NCBI GenBank assembly: GCA_964593455.1
Contig: CAZQHK010000012.1
Span: forward strand, 1 to 64,000
DNA length: 64,000 nt
Origin: CAZQHK01 sp964593455
GTDB taxonomy: Bacteria; Muiribacteriota; CAYSPT01
Direction of reading: 5' to 3'
Positions 27,221 to 37,242 of this stretch are shown in pieces (within the stretch, counting starts at the first letter, position 1; each line of letters starts with the position of its first letter). Under the pieces are notes generated by a model. It ran no database searches. It saw only the letters and a list, made by a program, of their open reading frames with translations, and was not told the DNA's origin. The position numbers and the translations under genes were made by a program.

Positions 27221-28493
27221 ATGTCTTTTGTTTCTTCTTCTTGGCGGCCGGGAAAAGGATATTATTCAAGATCAGACGGTAGCCGGGCGAGTTTTTACAC
27301 AAAGCCAGATTGGTGGGAGGATCACCTACCAGGTGGGCGAAATCTCCGGGATCGTGACCGGCGTAGAAGGTGAAGGTTCCTTTTCCATGCCGGCCATAGA
27401 GATACTTGACTGCATCATCCCCGGCTAAAGTACCCATGATGATAACCGAATCCTTGACGGTCTGGCGCCTGAAGGCCGTCGTCTGGCCTAAAAACCCACT
27501 GACACGGTTGACATGGTTCTGGGTGAAGATGGTGGGCGTACGGTCGAACTTGGCGGAAAACTCGAAGAGATCAAAATCACCCGGGTGGGTGAATTCGTTA
27601 TATTTGCCTGCCTCGACATCGATATTGGAGAACTCGTAAACAAGCGGATTCATCTCGAGTTTGAATTCGGTGAAGGCAAGTGTTTTGGCAAAATCGAGTT
27701 TCTCCTGGCAATTAGCTTCGGCCGGTGTCCCGTCGATCTCTGCCGGAACGATGTCAACACCCTCGGCCGCCAGGGCGATATCCATGGTGTCGCAGGCGGC
27801 GCACATAGCGAACATGAAACCGCCTTGTTTGACAAAAGATTTGATTTCCCGGGCTATGTAGTTCTTGTGTTTCGGCACTGAGGAAAATCCAGCTGACGCA
27901 GCCACTTTTTCAAATATCCGGACCTGGCGCCGGTACCAGGAGGCGTTTCTAAAAGAAGCATAGAAGCGGCCATACTGGCCGGTGAAATCTTCATGGTGCA
28001 GGTGGAGCCAGTCAAACTCGTACAGTTTACCGGCCAGGACCTCCTTGTCCCAGAGCGTGCTGTAGGGAATCTCGGCATACGCCAAAGCCAGGGTGACGGC
28101 ATCATCCCACGGTTCGGACTCGGGGGGAGTATAGATGGCGATACGAGGAGGTTTTTCAAGCAGCACCACTTCCATATTGCTCTCTTCGATGATTTTGTAG
28201 ATGCCGGCTACTTGTTGTCCATCCAGGGGCAGGTAGGATACGCCGCGGACGCCGGCGTAGCTTCTCACCTGGGATACGTCTTCACATAGGAACGATCCGC
28301 CGCGGTAATTGAGCAACCATTGCACTTTGAAGCCCCTGGTGAGGCACCAGTAAGCGACTCCGTAAGCCTTTAGATGATTGGTTTGGACCCGGTCCATGTA
28401 GATCAGTATCCGATCGGCCGCGTGGCCGGATGTCCCGACCATCAAAAGAACCGTTGTAATTAGAATAATGATAATTGCATTGCACCGTGTCAC
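27219..28493 (-). CDS. Secreted GATase/ThuA-like protein (often labelled asparagine synthetase B)
   Basis: A 424-residue exported protein with a signal peptide (IIIILITTVLLMVGTSGHAA). The body has GGFMFAMCAACDTMDIALAAEG, resembling the nucleophile-elbow region of class I glutamine-amidotransferase-like folds, and HGKGTFTFYAGHDPGDFAHLVG near the end. Relatives in candidate phyla are commonly labelled asparagine synthetase B, but no such catalytic motif is evident, so I would not accept that name. The start is GTG and overlaps the upstream TPR gene by four bases (GTGA). It is the last gene of the MoxR operon. The function is unknown; it probably acts in the periplasm. Confidence 0.65.
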   Translation of the reverse strand: MTRCNAIIIILITTVLLMVGTSGHAADRILIYMDRVQTNHLKAYGVAYWCLTRGFKVQWLLNYRGGSFLCEDVSQVRSYAGVRGVSYLPLDGQQVAGIYKIIEESNMEVVLLEKPPRIAIYTPPESEPWDDAVTLALAYAEIPYSTLWDKEVLAGKLYEFDWLHLHHEDFTGQYGRFYASFRNASWYRRQVRIFEKVAASAGFSSVPKHKNYIAREIKSFVKQGGFMFAMCAACDTMDIALAAEGVDIVPAEIDGTPAEANCQEKLDFAKTLAFTEFKLEMNPLVYEFSNIDVEAGKYNEFTHPGDFDLFEFSAKFDRTPTIFTQNHVNRVSGFLGQTTAFRRQTVKDSVIIMGTLAGDDAVKYLYGRHGKGTFTFYAGHDPGDFAHLVGDPPTNLALCKNSPGYRLILNNILFPAAKKKKQKT

Positions 28494-30838
28494 CGCAGCA
28501 TCTCCTCTCCGTAAATGCTTCGTACCATGGCGGCCAGCAGGCCTTTCGGATATTGAATGACCAGTTTTTCGAATAGTTTTTTGGCCTCATCCTGACGGTT
28601 GAGAATAGTGGCCATGAGCGTGGCGGCCCGATACAGGGCCCGCTCGCCGGCGTTTGTGCCGGAGTGTTTGCCGGCCAGTTCGGCGTATACGGTGATAGCT
28701 TCTTCCGGACCGGTAGTTTTTTCCAGAAGTGACCCTTTGAGTAGGAGTGTGGCGGCTTCCAGGGCTGGGGGCAGCGATTCGTTATTTAAAATAGTATCGG
28801 TCTCAATCATCGCTTCCCGGTACCGGATGGACTGCCGCAGGAAGTGTGCGTGGATAAATTGACGTAACAGGTCTTCGGAAATGTCCAAAGATAAAAGGTG
28901 AAGCCACGTGAGAGAGTCGTTGACCAGGAAGCTCGTGGGAAAGCTGGTCTGGAGCGACATGAATACGTCCTGTGCCTGGTCGAGTTGGTAAAGGTACAGG
29001 TGAATCAAACCGATGAGAAAAGTTGCCCGTTCGGTTCCGAGAGTTCTTCGTTTAGAAATAATCTCCAGTTTATCCATGGCCTTCTCGAAATGGGATTGTT
29101 TTATATCAATTTCGGCCAGGTGCACGGCCGCTTTTTCCTTCCATGAAGAAGTATAGCCGGCAACCAGTTGTGAAAAGACTTCTTCGGCCCGTTTCCATTC
29201 ACCGGTTTCCTCCAGGCAGGTGAGTCCCAGGAGTTCAAGGGCCCGCGGCCGACCGGGCCAGTCGGGGAAAGCGGTAAGTAGCCGGTCGAGCAAGGCGGTG
29301 GTCTCGACAAAGTTCCCCAGGTTTTTCAATAAAAGAGCTTTTTGAAGTTGCATCTCAGGCAGTTCGGGGCCGGCCACATACGTTTTAGTTCCCTGATCGA
29401 GGATAATTAGTGCGTTTTTCAAGCGGCCATGCTTGATTTCATCTCTGGCTACCTCTATGAACAGGTGTCCGCCGTCGTTTTTATGGATACTGGCTACGGT
29501 AAGCAGGGCCGCTCCCTCCTTTGCCTGACCGCTTCTGATCCGCAGCAAAGCCAGTATTTCGCAGACAGCCGGGTGTTTTTCGGGTGCGGGTTTAATGATC
29601 TTCTCGAGTCTGGCTGCGATGATCGGGCCGGCTTCCGGAGTAGTGGTCACCGTGGCCAGAATCTTTGGTTTGATCCGGTCGTTTCCGGGATTATGGCGGA
29701 GAACGTCGAGATATTCGTCAACAGCTTCTTCAAAACGGCCTTCGACGATAAACAGTTCGGCGACTTCGGTGTAGAAAAGGACAGGGTTCTTGAACCGTTT
29801 GCGGGCCTGTCGGTATGTATTCACTGCTTCGTCGAGAAGCCCGTGGCCTGAGAGTATTGAAGCGTATGTTCGGTAAACTTGAGGTTTGTTTGGTGTTTTT
29901 TGGATGATTATGAACCAGGCTTCAACGGCTTTCGCTGTGTCACCGGCATTAAAATAAGCGTTTCCCAAAGCAACGGCATATCTGGTGTCGGCAGGGTTGA
30001 GTTTCATGGCTTTGATAAACTCGCTGATTGCCTGCTCATCGCCGTAAGCAAGATACGTTTGCCCCAATTCATAATGGAGTGACGGATTATCGGGTTGTGA
30101 CCGGACGAGTTCGGCCAGCACCTGGGCTGCTTGCCGGTAATTTTTCCCAAATTTTAAAAAATGGGCCAGAAATAGCCTGGTCTCCACATCGCCGGGATGT
30201 TCGGAAATGGTTTTTTTCAACTGCTTTATCTTGTCGTCTGTCTGCTCGATATCGTCATACAGGGTAAAGAGCTTATCTCGTATCCAAATATCTTTTGAAA
30301 CCTGGTAGAGTTGTTCGTAAACTTCGATCGCTTCTTTCTTTTCTCCTTGCCGCTCCAGCACCGATGCCAGACGCCGGGCCAGGTGATGTTCACCCGGGCG
30401 CTCTTTCATGAGATCCATGATAAGTTGTTCCGCTTCATGGAGCTTGCCTTCAGTAATCAGTAAGTTGACCATCCTGTCTTGAACGATCTTCTTTTCCCGA
30501 TAATCAGGATAGTTGTCAAGCAGCGTCTGATACATACGAATAGCGTAATCGGTCAGTCTCTGACGGCGGTACACCTCTCCAAGGCCCATGAAGACTTTGG
30601 GTATAACCGGATCGTCCGGATGTTCGGTCAGAATTGACATAAACTCCTGCCGTGCTTTTTCAACGTTACCGGAGATAAGGAGGTTGTTGGCGTGAATGTA
30701 TTTCTGGAAGGGCGTTTTTTCTAATGTATTTTTTGCCAAAGCTCTATGGATACCTACCGGAAACAGGAAAATCAGGACCAGGAAAATCAGGAGACGAATA
30801 ACCCGGTGCCGGTTAACTGACCTAAAACGCTGTTTCAT
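28490..30838 (-). CDS. Large periplasmic TPR protein
   Basis: A 782-residue protein with an N-terminal membrane anchor or signal (RLLIFLVLIFLFPVGIHRALA) and then TPR and TPR-like helical repeats almost to the end, including GLGEVYRRQRLTDYAIRMYQTLLDNYPDY and SLHYELGQTYLAYGDEQAISEFIKAMKLNP. It likely serves as a periplasmic scaffold for the MoxR/Bat complex; TPR proteins such as BatB/BatC-associated BatE play that part in Bat operons. It starts 14 bases after the DUF4175 gene and overlaps the next gene. Confidence 0.85.
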   Translation of the reverse strand: MKQRFRSVNRHRVIRLLIFLVLIFLFPVGIHRALAKNTLEKTPFQKYIHANNLLISGNVEKARQEFMSILTEHPDDPVIPKVFMGLGEVYRRQRLTDYAIRMYQTLLDNYPDYREKKIVQDRMVNLLITEGKLHEAEQLIMDLMKERPGEHHLARRLASVLERQGEKKEAIEVYEQLYQVSKDIWIRDKLFTLYDDIEQTDDKIKQLKKTISEHPGDVETRLFLAHFLKFGKNYRQAAQVLAELVRSQPDNPSLHYELGQTYLAYGDEQAISEFIKAMKLNPADTRYAVALGNAYFNAGDTAKAVEAWFIIIQKTPNKPQVYRTYASILSGHGLLDEAVNTYRQARKRFKNPVLFYTEVAELFIVEGRFEEAVDEYLDVLRHNPGNDRIKPKILATVTTTPEAGPIIAARLEKIIKPAPEKHPAVCEILALLRIRSGQAKEGAALLTVASIHKNDGGHLFIEVARDEIKHGRLKNALIILDQGTKTYVAGPELPEMQLQKALLLKNLGNFVETTALLDRLLTAFPDWPGRPRALELLGLTCLEETGEWKRAEEVFSQLVAGYTSSWKEKAAVHLAEIDIKQSHFEKAMDKLEIISKRRTLGTERATFLIGLIHLYLYQLDQAQDVFMSLQTSFPTSFLVNDSLTWLHLLSLDISEDLLRQFIHAHFLRQSIRYREAMIETDTILNNESLPPALEAATLLLKGSLLEKTTGPEEAITVYAELAGKHSGTNAGERALYRAATLMATILNRQDEAKKLFEKLVIQYPKGLLAAMVRSIYGEEMLR

Positions 30839-30852
30839 TTTTCACTCCACAA

Positions 30853-33800
30853 TTATTCCCGGGACAATCGTTTGAAATAGGTGTCGATTACTTCCCGGTA
30901 TTGTTCGGGGACAAGTTCGCGTTGGAACGAAGCTTTTCCCCGGTATTTTACCTGTCTCTGTCTCCCTAGATCGGGAGGCAGAGCTTCCGGCCGCGTTTCC
31001 CTTGTGAAATCCCTTGCCTGTTCGGCTTTGCGTCGCCGCTCATATTCCTGCTTGTGCATGGAATGCTGGAGATCCATCATTTGATGATAGAGTCGTTTTT
31101 GTTTTTCCTTTACCCGTTCGAGGTTGCTTCCCGATCGAAGCCCTTCTTCTATTGCCCGCATCTCTTGGGCCAGCTTTCCCATCATTTCGGAAATCTTCGA
31201 GAATTCTCCGGACTGTTGCATGAGCTGTTCCATAGCTTTTCGCAAAAACTCCTGTTGGAGGGCCATCTGTTCCAGTTGTTTTCGCTGCGATGGTCCCAGT
31301 GAGGAGAGATCGCCCGCTTCCTGGAGTTGTTGAAGAAGTTTTCGCTGTTGTTCCGCCATCTGTTTAATCTGTTCGAAGAGCTTGTTCAAGCCCATGGCGG
31401 ATTGTGCCTGTTCAACGTCTTTTTTTAGTTTCAGCAAGGTTAGAATGATGCGGTTCAAGAGAGCCATGGCCTTTTTTCCGGTCTGGGCGGCCGGGTGAGT
31501 ACGTTTCTTGGCGAGATGGTCTTCAGAGTTTTGCATGAGACTCGCCGCCTGGTTGGCAGCTACGGAGAGTCCGGGCGGTATGATAAAGCTGGAGTGTGAA
31601 AGATCTACTAGTTCCTCGATGTAGGCGGTAGTCTGCTCTCTGATCTCCAACTGGTAGGAAGGTAGATCATCCAGCCCCATAGGGGAAGCGGTGGGGGTAA
31701 AAATATCGTATCCCGATCCGTTTTTCCAGGCCAGCGTATTGCGAATAACCTTCTCCTGGTGTGTAGACAATTCCAGGCCCGAACGAATTGCCTGATCCAG
31801 AAGTTTCGTGAGATCTTCCTTTTGCTGAGCTGAAAACGTGTCTTTGGATTGTTTTAATTTCTGAAGAGTTTTTTGTAAGGACTGCATGGCCTGCTGTTGG
31901 TTACTCTGAGCGCTTTGAGGAGAAAGGTTGCTCAGATCATCACTCGCTTGCTCCATATCTCCTCCAACATCGGCCTGGGTAAGTTCTTCAAGCATGTCTT
32001 TAAGTGTTTGATCTACGGGATGGTCTTCAGGGGTAAACATATCCTTTGTTTGTTGAAGATTCTTTTCCCATTTTTCTTCTTCACCGGCCAAGGTCTTCTG
32101 GTCGAAAGAGAGTTTTTTGAAATTTCGCATATCCTGATGAGTCCTTTTTCCAGACGAGTCTTTTTCTAGTTTGGCTGTTTTTCTGGCCAGCTCTTCCTGC
32201 TGTTTAAGCAATTCTTCCCCTTTCTTGATGGCGGCGTCCAGGGCTTGTTCTTTTTTGATCTTCTTCAGCAAGTCGAGCATTCGTTGAATATTATCAAGAA
32301 CATTTTCTTGCGAGGCCGCGGCCTTTTCCAGGTCTCTTTGACTGGGTGTAAACTGTAACCGCGCGGCGGCGCTTCTGAGTTCTTCCATCACTTTTTTCAT
32401 CTCGTCTGAAATCACGTTATCCATGAGGTCGTTCAATTCCTGCATTTTTACCAGGGTTTCGAGACCGATATACGGATTGTCTTTCATTTTATCTATAGTT
32501 TTTTCAGCCATCGTTTTGAGTTCTTCCATTTTGTGGCTGAGGTTTTCCTGTTTTGTTTTAATTTCTTCGAGCTTCTTTTTATCTTCCCAGTTGACATCCT
32601 CGTTATCCCGTAATTCCCGGGCTAACTTGTTCGTTCGGTCGAGCAGATTGGTTTCTTCCTGGAAGACTTCTTCCAGATCCATTTCCTGGGTTTGCTGCTC
32701 TTCCTCGATGTCCTGGTAGAAATCGTAAATGGAAGGAACGTGGATAGAATAGGTCCGGGAGACACCCCATTTGGGACCCGATACCGAATCAGTGTCCGCT
32801 GCTTCCACCCGGTAGAGAATGATGTCGTTAGGAGAAAGATATTCACCCGAAAGGTCCCAGTTGAAACGGTAGGTCCCCGTCAGATTTGGTGTTTTCAGAC
32901 GAGCCAGGTCCTGTCTTCTTTCCTGTCCTTCCTTCACGTTGAACACCAGTACCACGTGATTTATTCCGAAGTCATCTTCTACCCGCACTTCCAGTTGGAC
33001 GCCAAAATCCTGGGGCATCCTGATGTCTTTTCCCGGGATTGTAACGGTAACGTTCGGAACTTTGTCCGTGAGGGGGAGCAATTGATACGGGAGAGATGAA
33101 CTTTTTGCTCCTTCCTGGTCCTCGAGTACGACGATAAACGTCCCCTGCTCCTCGAGGATCAGCGTACCGGAAAATGTTGTACCGGAAAGCTCTTTCAGGA
33201 AGACCCGGCGGCCGTCGTCGTCGAATATAAAGTAACTGCGTTTTATCGGTTTGTTGGTGCTGAGTTCGAAAGTGACTACTGTTCCTTTTATTCCCACTAC
33301 ATGCCGCGTCCGGCTGGTGAGTGTGCGGGATGAAAGGCCGGTATAAGCCGGATAGTCGTACGTGAGGGAAACACCGGCTATCTCTGGTTTGGTGATGACC
33401 TTGATTCGAAACCGGTTCGACCGTCGAGAACGGGCTTTGACGAAGTATTCGAGATCATCTTCCAGGGGCGGGAGCGAGGCTGTGTACCGGACCCGTGAGA
33501 CAGGGTCCATGTCCAGTGTCATGTATGGTTTCGATTTAGTGTGAACCGGACGGTACTTGAGCAGTACCTCGGTTTTCGGAGGAAGTTTGAGCGAGGCAGC
33601 CTCTACGGTCATCACGTCGCCCCTGAATCGTGTCACCGTTCCGGGACCGACAGCCACCCTGTTAGTCCAGATTTGCTCCGATTTTTCCCAACTGGATAAG
33701 AGGTTTGAAAGTGGTTGCGAGAAAAAATCAGTCTGGATAAGAGCTACTCCTTTGATCATAAGCAGGATAAGTAAAAGTGTTCCTGAAATCTTGAAAAATC

Positions 33801-34260
33801 TCTTCCGGTCTCGAAAACGAAGGAAGTCGATGTTTTGATAGATCGATCGAGCTGATTCAATGGTCATGTCCATCATAGCCGGGGAAAAGCAAGTACTGAG
33901 ATAATCCCAGTTGTTGAAAAAGTCCAGCGATGATCTAAGTACATCTCCCGATGGATGGTGCCGTTCCACGACGGTTGCCGCTTCTTCCAGCGATGGAAAT
34001 CGGAGAATGGGTCTGACCAGGACGACAGCGCCAGCTCCCACCAGGCCGGCCACGGCCAGCAGGGAGATAATATGCTGCGCGGACAACTCCCCGGGTAACA
34101 TCCTGGCGGCCAGCAAAGCCGCGACAGCAGTGACCGACCAGGCCAGCAGGGTCGTCATCAATCCTAGAGTGCTCCGGTCCAGCCACAGATGTAGGCACAG
34201 GGCTTTCAGTTTTTGCTTCATCGCCAGATGCCGTTTGGCTGTGTTGTCGTGCTTGTCCAT
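30853..34260 (-). CDS. DUF4175-type membrane protein with long coiled coil
   Basis: An 1135-residue protein. Two membrane helices lie near residues 25-70 and another near 155-170. A beta-rich periplasmic part follows (about 200-520), then a very long Glu/Lys/Gln-rich coiled coil to the end (RTNKLARELRDNEDVNW, MEELKTMAEKTIDKMKDN and so on). This layout matches DUF4175 proteins that accompany MoxR, DUF58 and DUF4159 genes. The coiled coil could span the periplasm or form a large oligomer. There is no enzymatic motif. It begins 34 bases after the DUF4159 gene. Confidence 0.8.
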   Translation of the reverse strand: MDKHDNTAKRHLAMKQKLKALCLHLWLDRSTLGLMTTLLAWSVTAVAALLAARMLPGELSAQHIISLLAVAGLVGAGAVVLVRPILRFPSLEEAATVVERHHPSGDVLRSSLDFFNNWDYLSTCFSPAMMDMTIESARSIYQNIDFLRFRDRKRFFKISGTLLLILLMIKGVALIQTDFFSQPLSNLLSSWEKSEQIWTNRVAVGPGTVTRFRGDVMTVEAASLKLPPKTEVLLKYRPVHTKSKPYMTLDMDPVSRVRYTASLPPLEDDLEYFVKARSRRSNRFRIKVITKPEIAGVSLTYDYPAYTGLSSRTLTSRTRHVVGIKGTVVTFELSTNKPIKRSYFIFDDDGRRVFLKELSGTTFSGTLILEEQGTFIVVLEDQEGAKSSSLPYQLLPLTDKVPNVTVTIPGKDIRMPQDFGVQLEVRVEDDFGINHVVLVFNVKEGQERRQDLARLKTPNLTGTYRFNWDLSGEYLSPNDIILYRVEAADTDSVSGPKWGVSRTYSIHVPSIYDFYQDIEEEQQTQEMDLEEVFQEETNLLDRTNKLARELRDNEDVNWEDKKKLEEIKTKQENLSHKMEELKTMAEKTIDKMKDNPYIGLETLVKMQELNDLMDNVISDEMKKVMEELRSAAARLQFTPSQRDLEKAAASQENVLDNIQRMLDLLKKIKKEQALDAAIKKGEELLKQQEELARKTAKLEKDSSGKRTHQDMRNFKKLSFDQKTLAGEEEKWEKNLQQTKDMFTPEDHPVDQTLKDMLEELTQADVGGDMEQASDDLSNLSPQSAQSNQQQAMQSLQKTLQKLKQSKDTFSAQQKEDLTKLLDQAIRSGLELSTHQEKVIRNTLAWKNGSGYDIFTPTASPMGLDDLPSYQLEIREQTTAYIEELVDLSHSSFIIPPGLSVAANQAASLMQNSEDHLAKKRTHPAAQTGKKAMALLNRIILTLLKLKKDVEQAQSAMGLNKLFEQIKQMAEQQRKLLQQLQEAGDLSSLGPSQRKQLEQMALQQEFLRKAMEQLMQQSGEFSKISEMMGKLAQEMRAIEEGLRSGSNLERVKEKQKRLYHQMMDLQHSMHKQEYERRRKAEQARDFTRETRPEALPPDLGRQRQVKYRGKASFQRELVPEQYREVIDTYFKRLSRE

Positions 34261-34294
34261 TATTTACCTGCATTCAGTGAAACGTTGATCTCTC

Positions 34295-34984
34295 TTACTG
34301 TATGAGTGTGTACATGATAACATTGATACCCATTCTGAAGGCTTCTTCCCGTATCTCCGGAGGATCTTTATGGATATCTGGGTCCGCCCAACCGTCGCTG
34401 ATATTGGAGTTGTAGGTATAATATACTACCAGTCTGCCGTTTCGAAATATTCCAAATCCTTTTGGAGCTCCTTTATAATGCTCATGAATCTTCGGCGGTC
34501 CCTGGTCAAAGTCATAAAAGACATGGTAAATCGGATGCGAAAATGGCAGTTCAACCAGGGGAGAATCCGGAAAGACCCTGGTTATTTCCCGCCGGAAAGA
34601 TTCATCCATATTATAATCGTCGTCGGCAATGAGGAAGCCTCCGGAGTCAAGATATGTTCTCAGTCGTTCAGCTTCGTTGCTATCGAATCGAATATTGCCG
34701 TGCCCGGTAATGAAAAGTACCGGGTAGGAAAAAAGCTGGTCGTCAGACAAGCTGACGATAGCTTGATCATCAGCGGTAAGTAAGCCGGACCTGATCCGGA
34801 GTTCTTCGAGCAGATTCGGAATCATGGAAGGATCATTGTACCAATCTCCACCCCCACGGTATTTGAGCCGGGCTATAGTCAACAAATCCCCTGACGCCGG
34901 CTTACCGGCCCACCCGGGTCCCGCCGCCGTCAGCAGGACTATCACCACAATCCGGACCAGTGCGAGTCTACTCATTCTCCTCAT
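34295..34984 (-). CDS. DUF4159 protein, GATase-like fold
   Basis: A 229-residue exported protein with a signal peptide (LVRIVVIVLLTAAGPGWA). It has the DUF4159 signatures RLKYRGGGDWYNDP, LFITGHGNIRFDSNE, GGFLIADDDYNMDESFRREI and FRNGRLVVYYTYNSNISDGW, and no membrane helix after the signal. ATG 34984 is the start because its ATGA overlaps the upstream stop and GGGAGGGG lies five bases before it. The fold is related to glutamine amidotransferases but the catalytic Cys is missing, so it is likely a binding protein. It sits between the VWA/GATase gene and the DUF4175 gene. Confidence 0.88.
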   Translation of the reverse strand: MRRMSRLALVRIVVIVLLTAAGPGWAGKPASGDLLTIARLKYRGGGDWYNDPSMIPNLLEELRIRSGLLTADDQAIVSLSDDQLFSYPVLFITGHGNIRFDSNEAERLRTYLDSGGFLIADDDYNMDESFRREITRVFPDSPLVELPFSHPIYHVFYDFDQGPPKIHEHYKGAPKGFGIFRNGRLVVYYTYNSNISDGWADPDIHKDPPEIREEAFRMGINVIMYTLIQ

Positions 34985-37242
34985 TCCAGCCCCTCCCGTT
35001 TCCGAATCAGCCACTCTCCGGTAATAAGCACCACAAACAGGAAAAGAACCCAGGGAGTGTTCCATATTTCCTGCTCGTGTTCAATTCTCGAGAAAAAAGA
35101 CTGGTCCTTGATCAGGTCCGGTAGCTGTTGCGTCTCTCCGGCTGAGATGAGACGTCCCCCGGTTGAGCTGGCCAGATCCTTTAAAAGTGTCCGGTTAGGT
35201 ATAGTATCCTCGAATTCTCTATATGGTATTTCAGCCAGTATCCGGGCTGAGCCTGGTTGACCGGGATATGAAGTGCTGCCTACTTCAATAACATATTCTC
35301 CCAAATCCGGGAGCGGCAGACTTGTTCTGAAATGTCCCGGCAGATCTTGTACGGGAGAGGGAGTAAATGACTGAACTTCTCTGGTAACTCCGGGCCACAC
35401 ATGAAGGAGTTTTCCTGTTGGGACATTAGGTGAAGCCGCCAGTTCATCTTTCCCGGACACCAGAATCTCCACGTGAGCTTTTTCTCCTGTCAAATAGTGT
35501 TTCTTATCAGTCTTAATGGTAATTGTTCCTAAATCTTCTTTCGATGCAAGATATCGTATCGCCTGTGTCCAGAAGCGCCGATGCCAGTCGGTCTTACCGG
35601 AGAAACCTTTGAGCGGCAGATCCCATCGCCAGAATCCTTCGAAGCATAGTGCCATCACCTGCCCTCGTTCCCAACGACCGAGCACAGCGGCCGGTATCCG
35701 TCCGGAATCTCCTTCGGTTGAGGGCCGGTCAAGCAGCACGGTGGCTCCTTTTTTTACGGCGTGAGAGAGATTGAACCCTAGAAGGGCCGGGAAGTCACTC
35801 CATATGAGCCTGTTCATCGTAGCACTTTCCACCAGGGTGGTTACCGGATGAAAGAGGCCGGCTGTAGTTGGTTTGGGTATAAAACTCTCGGGGCGGTAAT
35901 CGGGGGCCTCGAATAGGACCACCGGAATCAGATCGGAAAGCTTGCTGTGCTGATACCCTCCGGATGAAAAAGAGGACGGGCCTCCCAGCAATATGAGAGA
36001 TACTCCTTCTTTGCCGACAATCGATATGATTTGTTCCGTGTAGTCAGGAGGAAGCTCAGCGGCCGGTATCCCATGGAGAACGACGATATCTATATTCTTG
36101 AAAATCAGACCCGCCTCAGGCCATCGTATGAGTTTTTCCTGCACTTCCCCTTTCAGGGAAAGTAATCGTGGAGTGGCTTCTGTTTCGGGAAATTTGACCA
36201 GACCCCGAACATCTATGTTGGGATCTTCTGCCAGAGCTCGTTTGAGAAATGAGAAATCCCAGGAAAGATGGTTGGAGATAATCAGAAGCTTAATCTTTTC
36301 CGCCAGTACCTGGATGAAACCGCTTCGGGTATTGTTGATGTCGACCGCCTCATCCAGGAATGGATCGCATGTCAGAGTATATCGTTTTAGACCTGAAGAC
36401 TCTGGTTTAACGGTAAACTCAAGCAGCTTTTCTTCCGCAGGTTCCAGGTCTATTTGCTTTCGAAGTATCTCCTTGTTTCCCTCTAACAGACGGACGGTAA
36501 TCCGTCTGTTTTCATGTATTCTGGTGTTCAGGCGGGCTTTGATTTCCATTTCTCCACCCAGATAGACAGTGTCCGGGAGTTCTAGTTCCTGCACTCCTAT
36601 GTCTTCCATGACCGTGTTTGCTCCCAGTTCAACCGGGTAGATCGGGACATTGCGAAGCTTGGCGATAACCAGGGGGTCCTCGCCATAATTGTTGGCGCCG
36701 TCTGAAAGGAGCACCATTCCCGATACGGGACGGTCCGAAAGGGTTGTTTCCGTCTTATGTATCGCCTGCCCGATGTCGGTCAGCCCTCCGCTTACCATTT
36801 CTCCAGGCTGACCTGAAGTCCATCCTTCCCTGGTGGTGGTGGCAAATCGGAACACCCTGATATCGTGTTTTTTCTTCAATTTCTCAAGCAGGCTGGTTTT
36901 TTGGGTTAGCTCTCTGGCCTGCACCAATCTGCTGATGCCTCCCGGAGCGTCTTGTACTCCCATACTGCCCGATTCATCTACCAGGAACGCCACATAATCC
37001 TTCCTGTGCAATTTGATCTTCGTTTCCAGCACCGGTCGAGCAACAAACATGACTGCTAAAAAAAAGACGAAGCCCCTGAGGAGCAACAGTGTGCCGTAAC
37101 GGGCTGGGGAAAGGAGTGGTCGCTGAGATGAGACCGTTCTGTGAGCCAGCAGCAGACAGGCAGCCAACAAAGCTACGTAGGTGGGAGGAAACCATCCGCT
37201 CTGGAAGTGGAAGCTGTAGTTTTGCAATGATTGGTCAATCAT
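34981..37242 (-). CDS. VWA/GATase-like membrane protein
   Basis: A 753-residue protein. Membrane helices lie near the N-terminus (about 20-75). A von Willebrand A domain follows with the MIDAS motif FLVDESGSMGVQD and LLSDGANNYGED. The middle (about 310-560) resembles a GATase-like domain (LLIISNHLSWDFSFLKRAL, LILLGGPSSFSSGGY), then comes a beta domain and a final membrane helix (VLFLFVVLITGEWLI). It should present a metal-binding VWA domain to the periplasm, as BatA/BatB-type proteins do. It abuts the upstream gene with no spacer and overlaps the DUF4159 gene by four bases. Confidence 0.85.
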   Translation of the reverse strand: MIDQSLQNYSFHFQSGWFPPTYVALLAACLLLAHRTVSSQRPLLSPARYGTLLLLRGFVFFLAVMFVARPVLETKIKLHRKDYVAFLVDESGSMGVQDAPGGISRLVQARELTQKTSLLEKLKKKHDIRVFRFATTTREGWTSGQPGEMVSGGLTDIGQAIHKTETTLSDRPVSGMVLLSDGANNYGEDPLVIAKLRNVPIYPVELGANTVMEDIGVQELELPDTVYLGGEMEIKARLNTRIHENRRITVRLLEGNKEILRKQIDLEPAEEKLLEFTVKPESSGLKRYTLTCDPFLDEAVDINNTRSGFIQVLAEKIKLLIISNHLSWDFSFLKRALAEDPNIDVRGLVKFPETEATPRLLSLKGEVQEKLIRWPEAGLIFKNIDIVVLHGIPAAELPPDYTEQIISIVGKEGVSLILLGGPSSFSSGGYQHSKLSDLIPVVLFEAPDYRPESFIPKPTTAGLFHPVTTLVESATMNRLIWSDFPALLGFNLSHAVKKGATVLLDRPSTEGDSGRIPAAVLGRWERGQVMALCFEGFWRWDLPLKGFSGKTDWHRRFWTQAIRYLASKEDLGTITIKTDKKHYLTGEKAHVEILVSGKDELAASPNVPTGKLLHVWPGVTREVQSFTPSPVQDLPGHFRTSLPLPDLGEYVIEVGSTSYPGQPGSARILAEIPYREFEDTIPNRTLLKDLASSTGGRLISAGETQQLPDLIKDQSFFSRIEHEQEIWNTPWVLFLFVVLITGEWLIRKREGLE

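Noticed and set aside
27219..28493. Asparagine synthetase B
   Set aside because: No glutaminase N-terminal Cys or synthetase ATP loop is visible; the protein is secreted and the name seems to be a propagated label.
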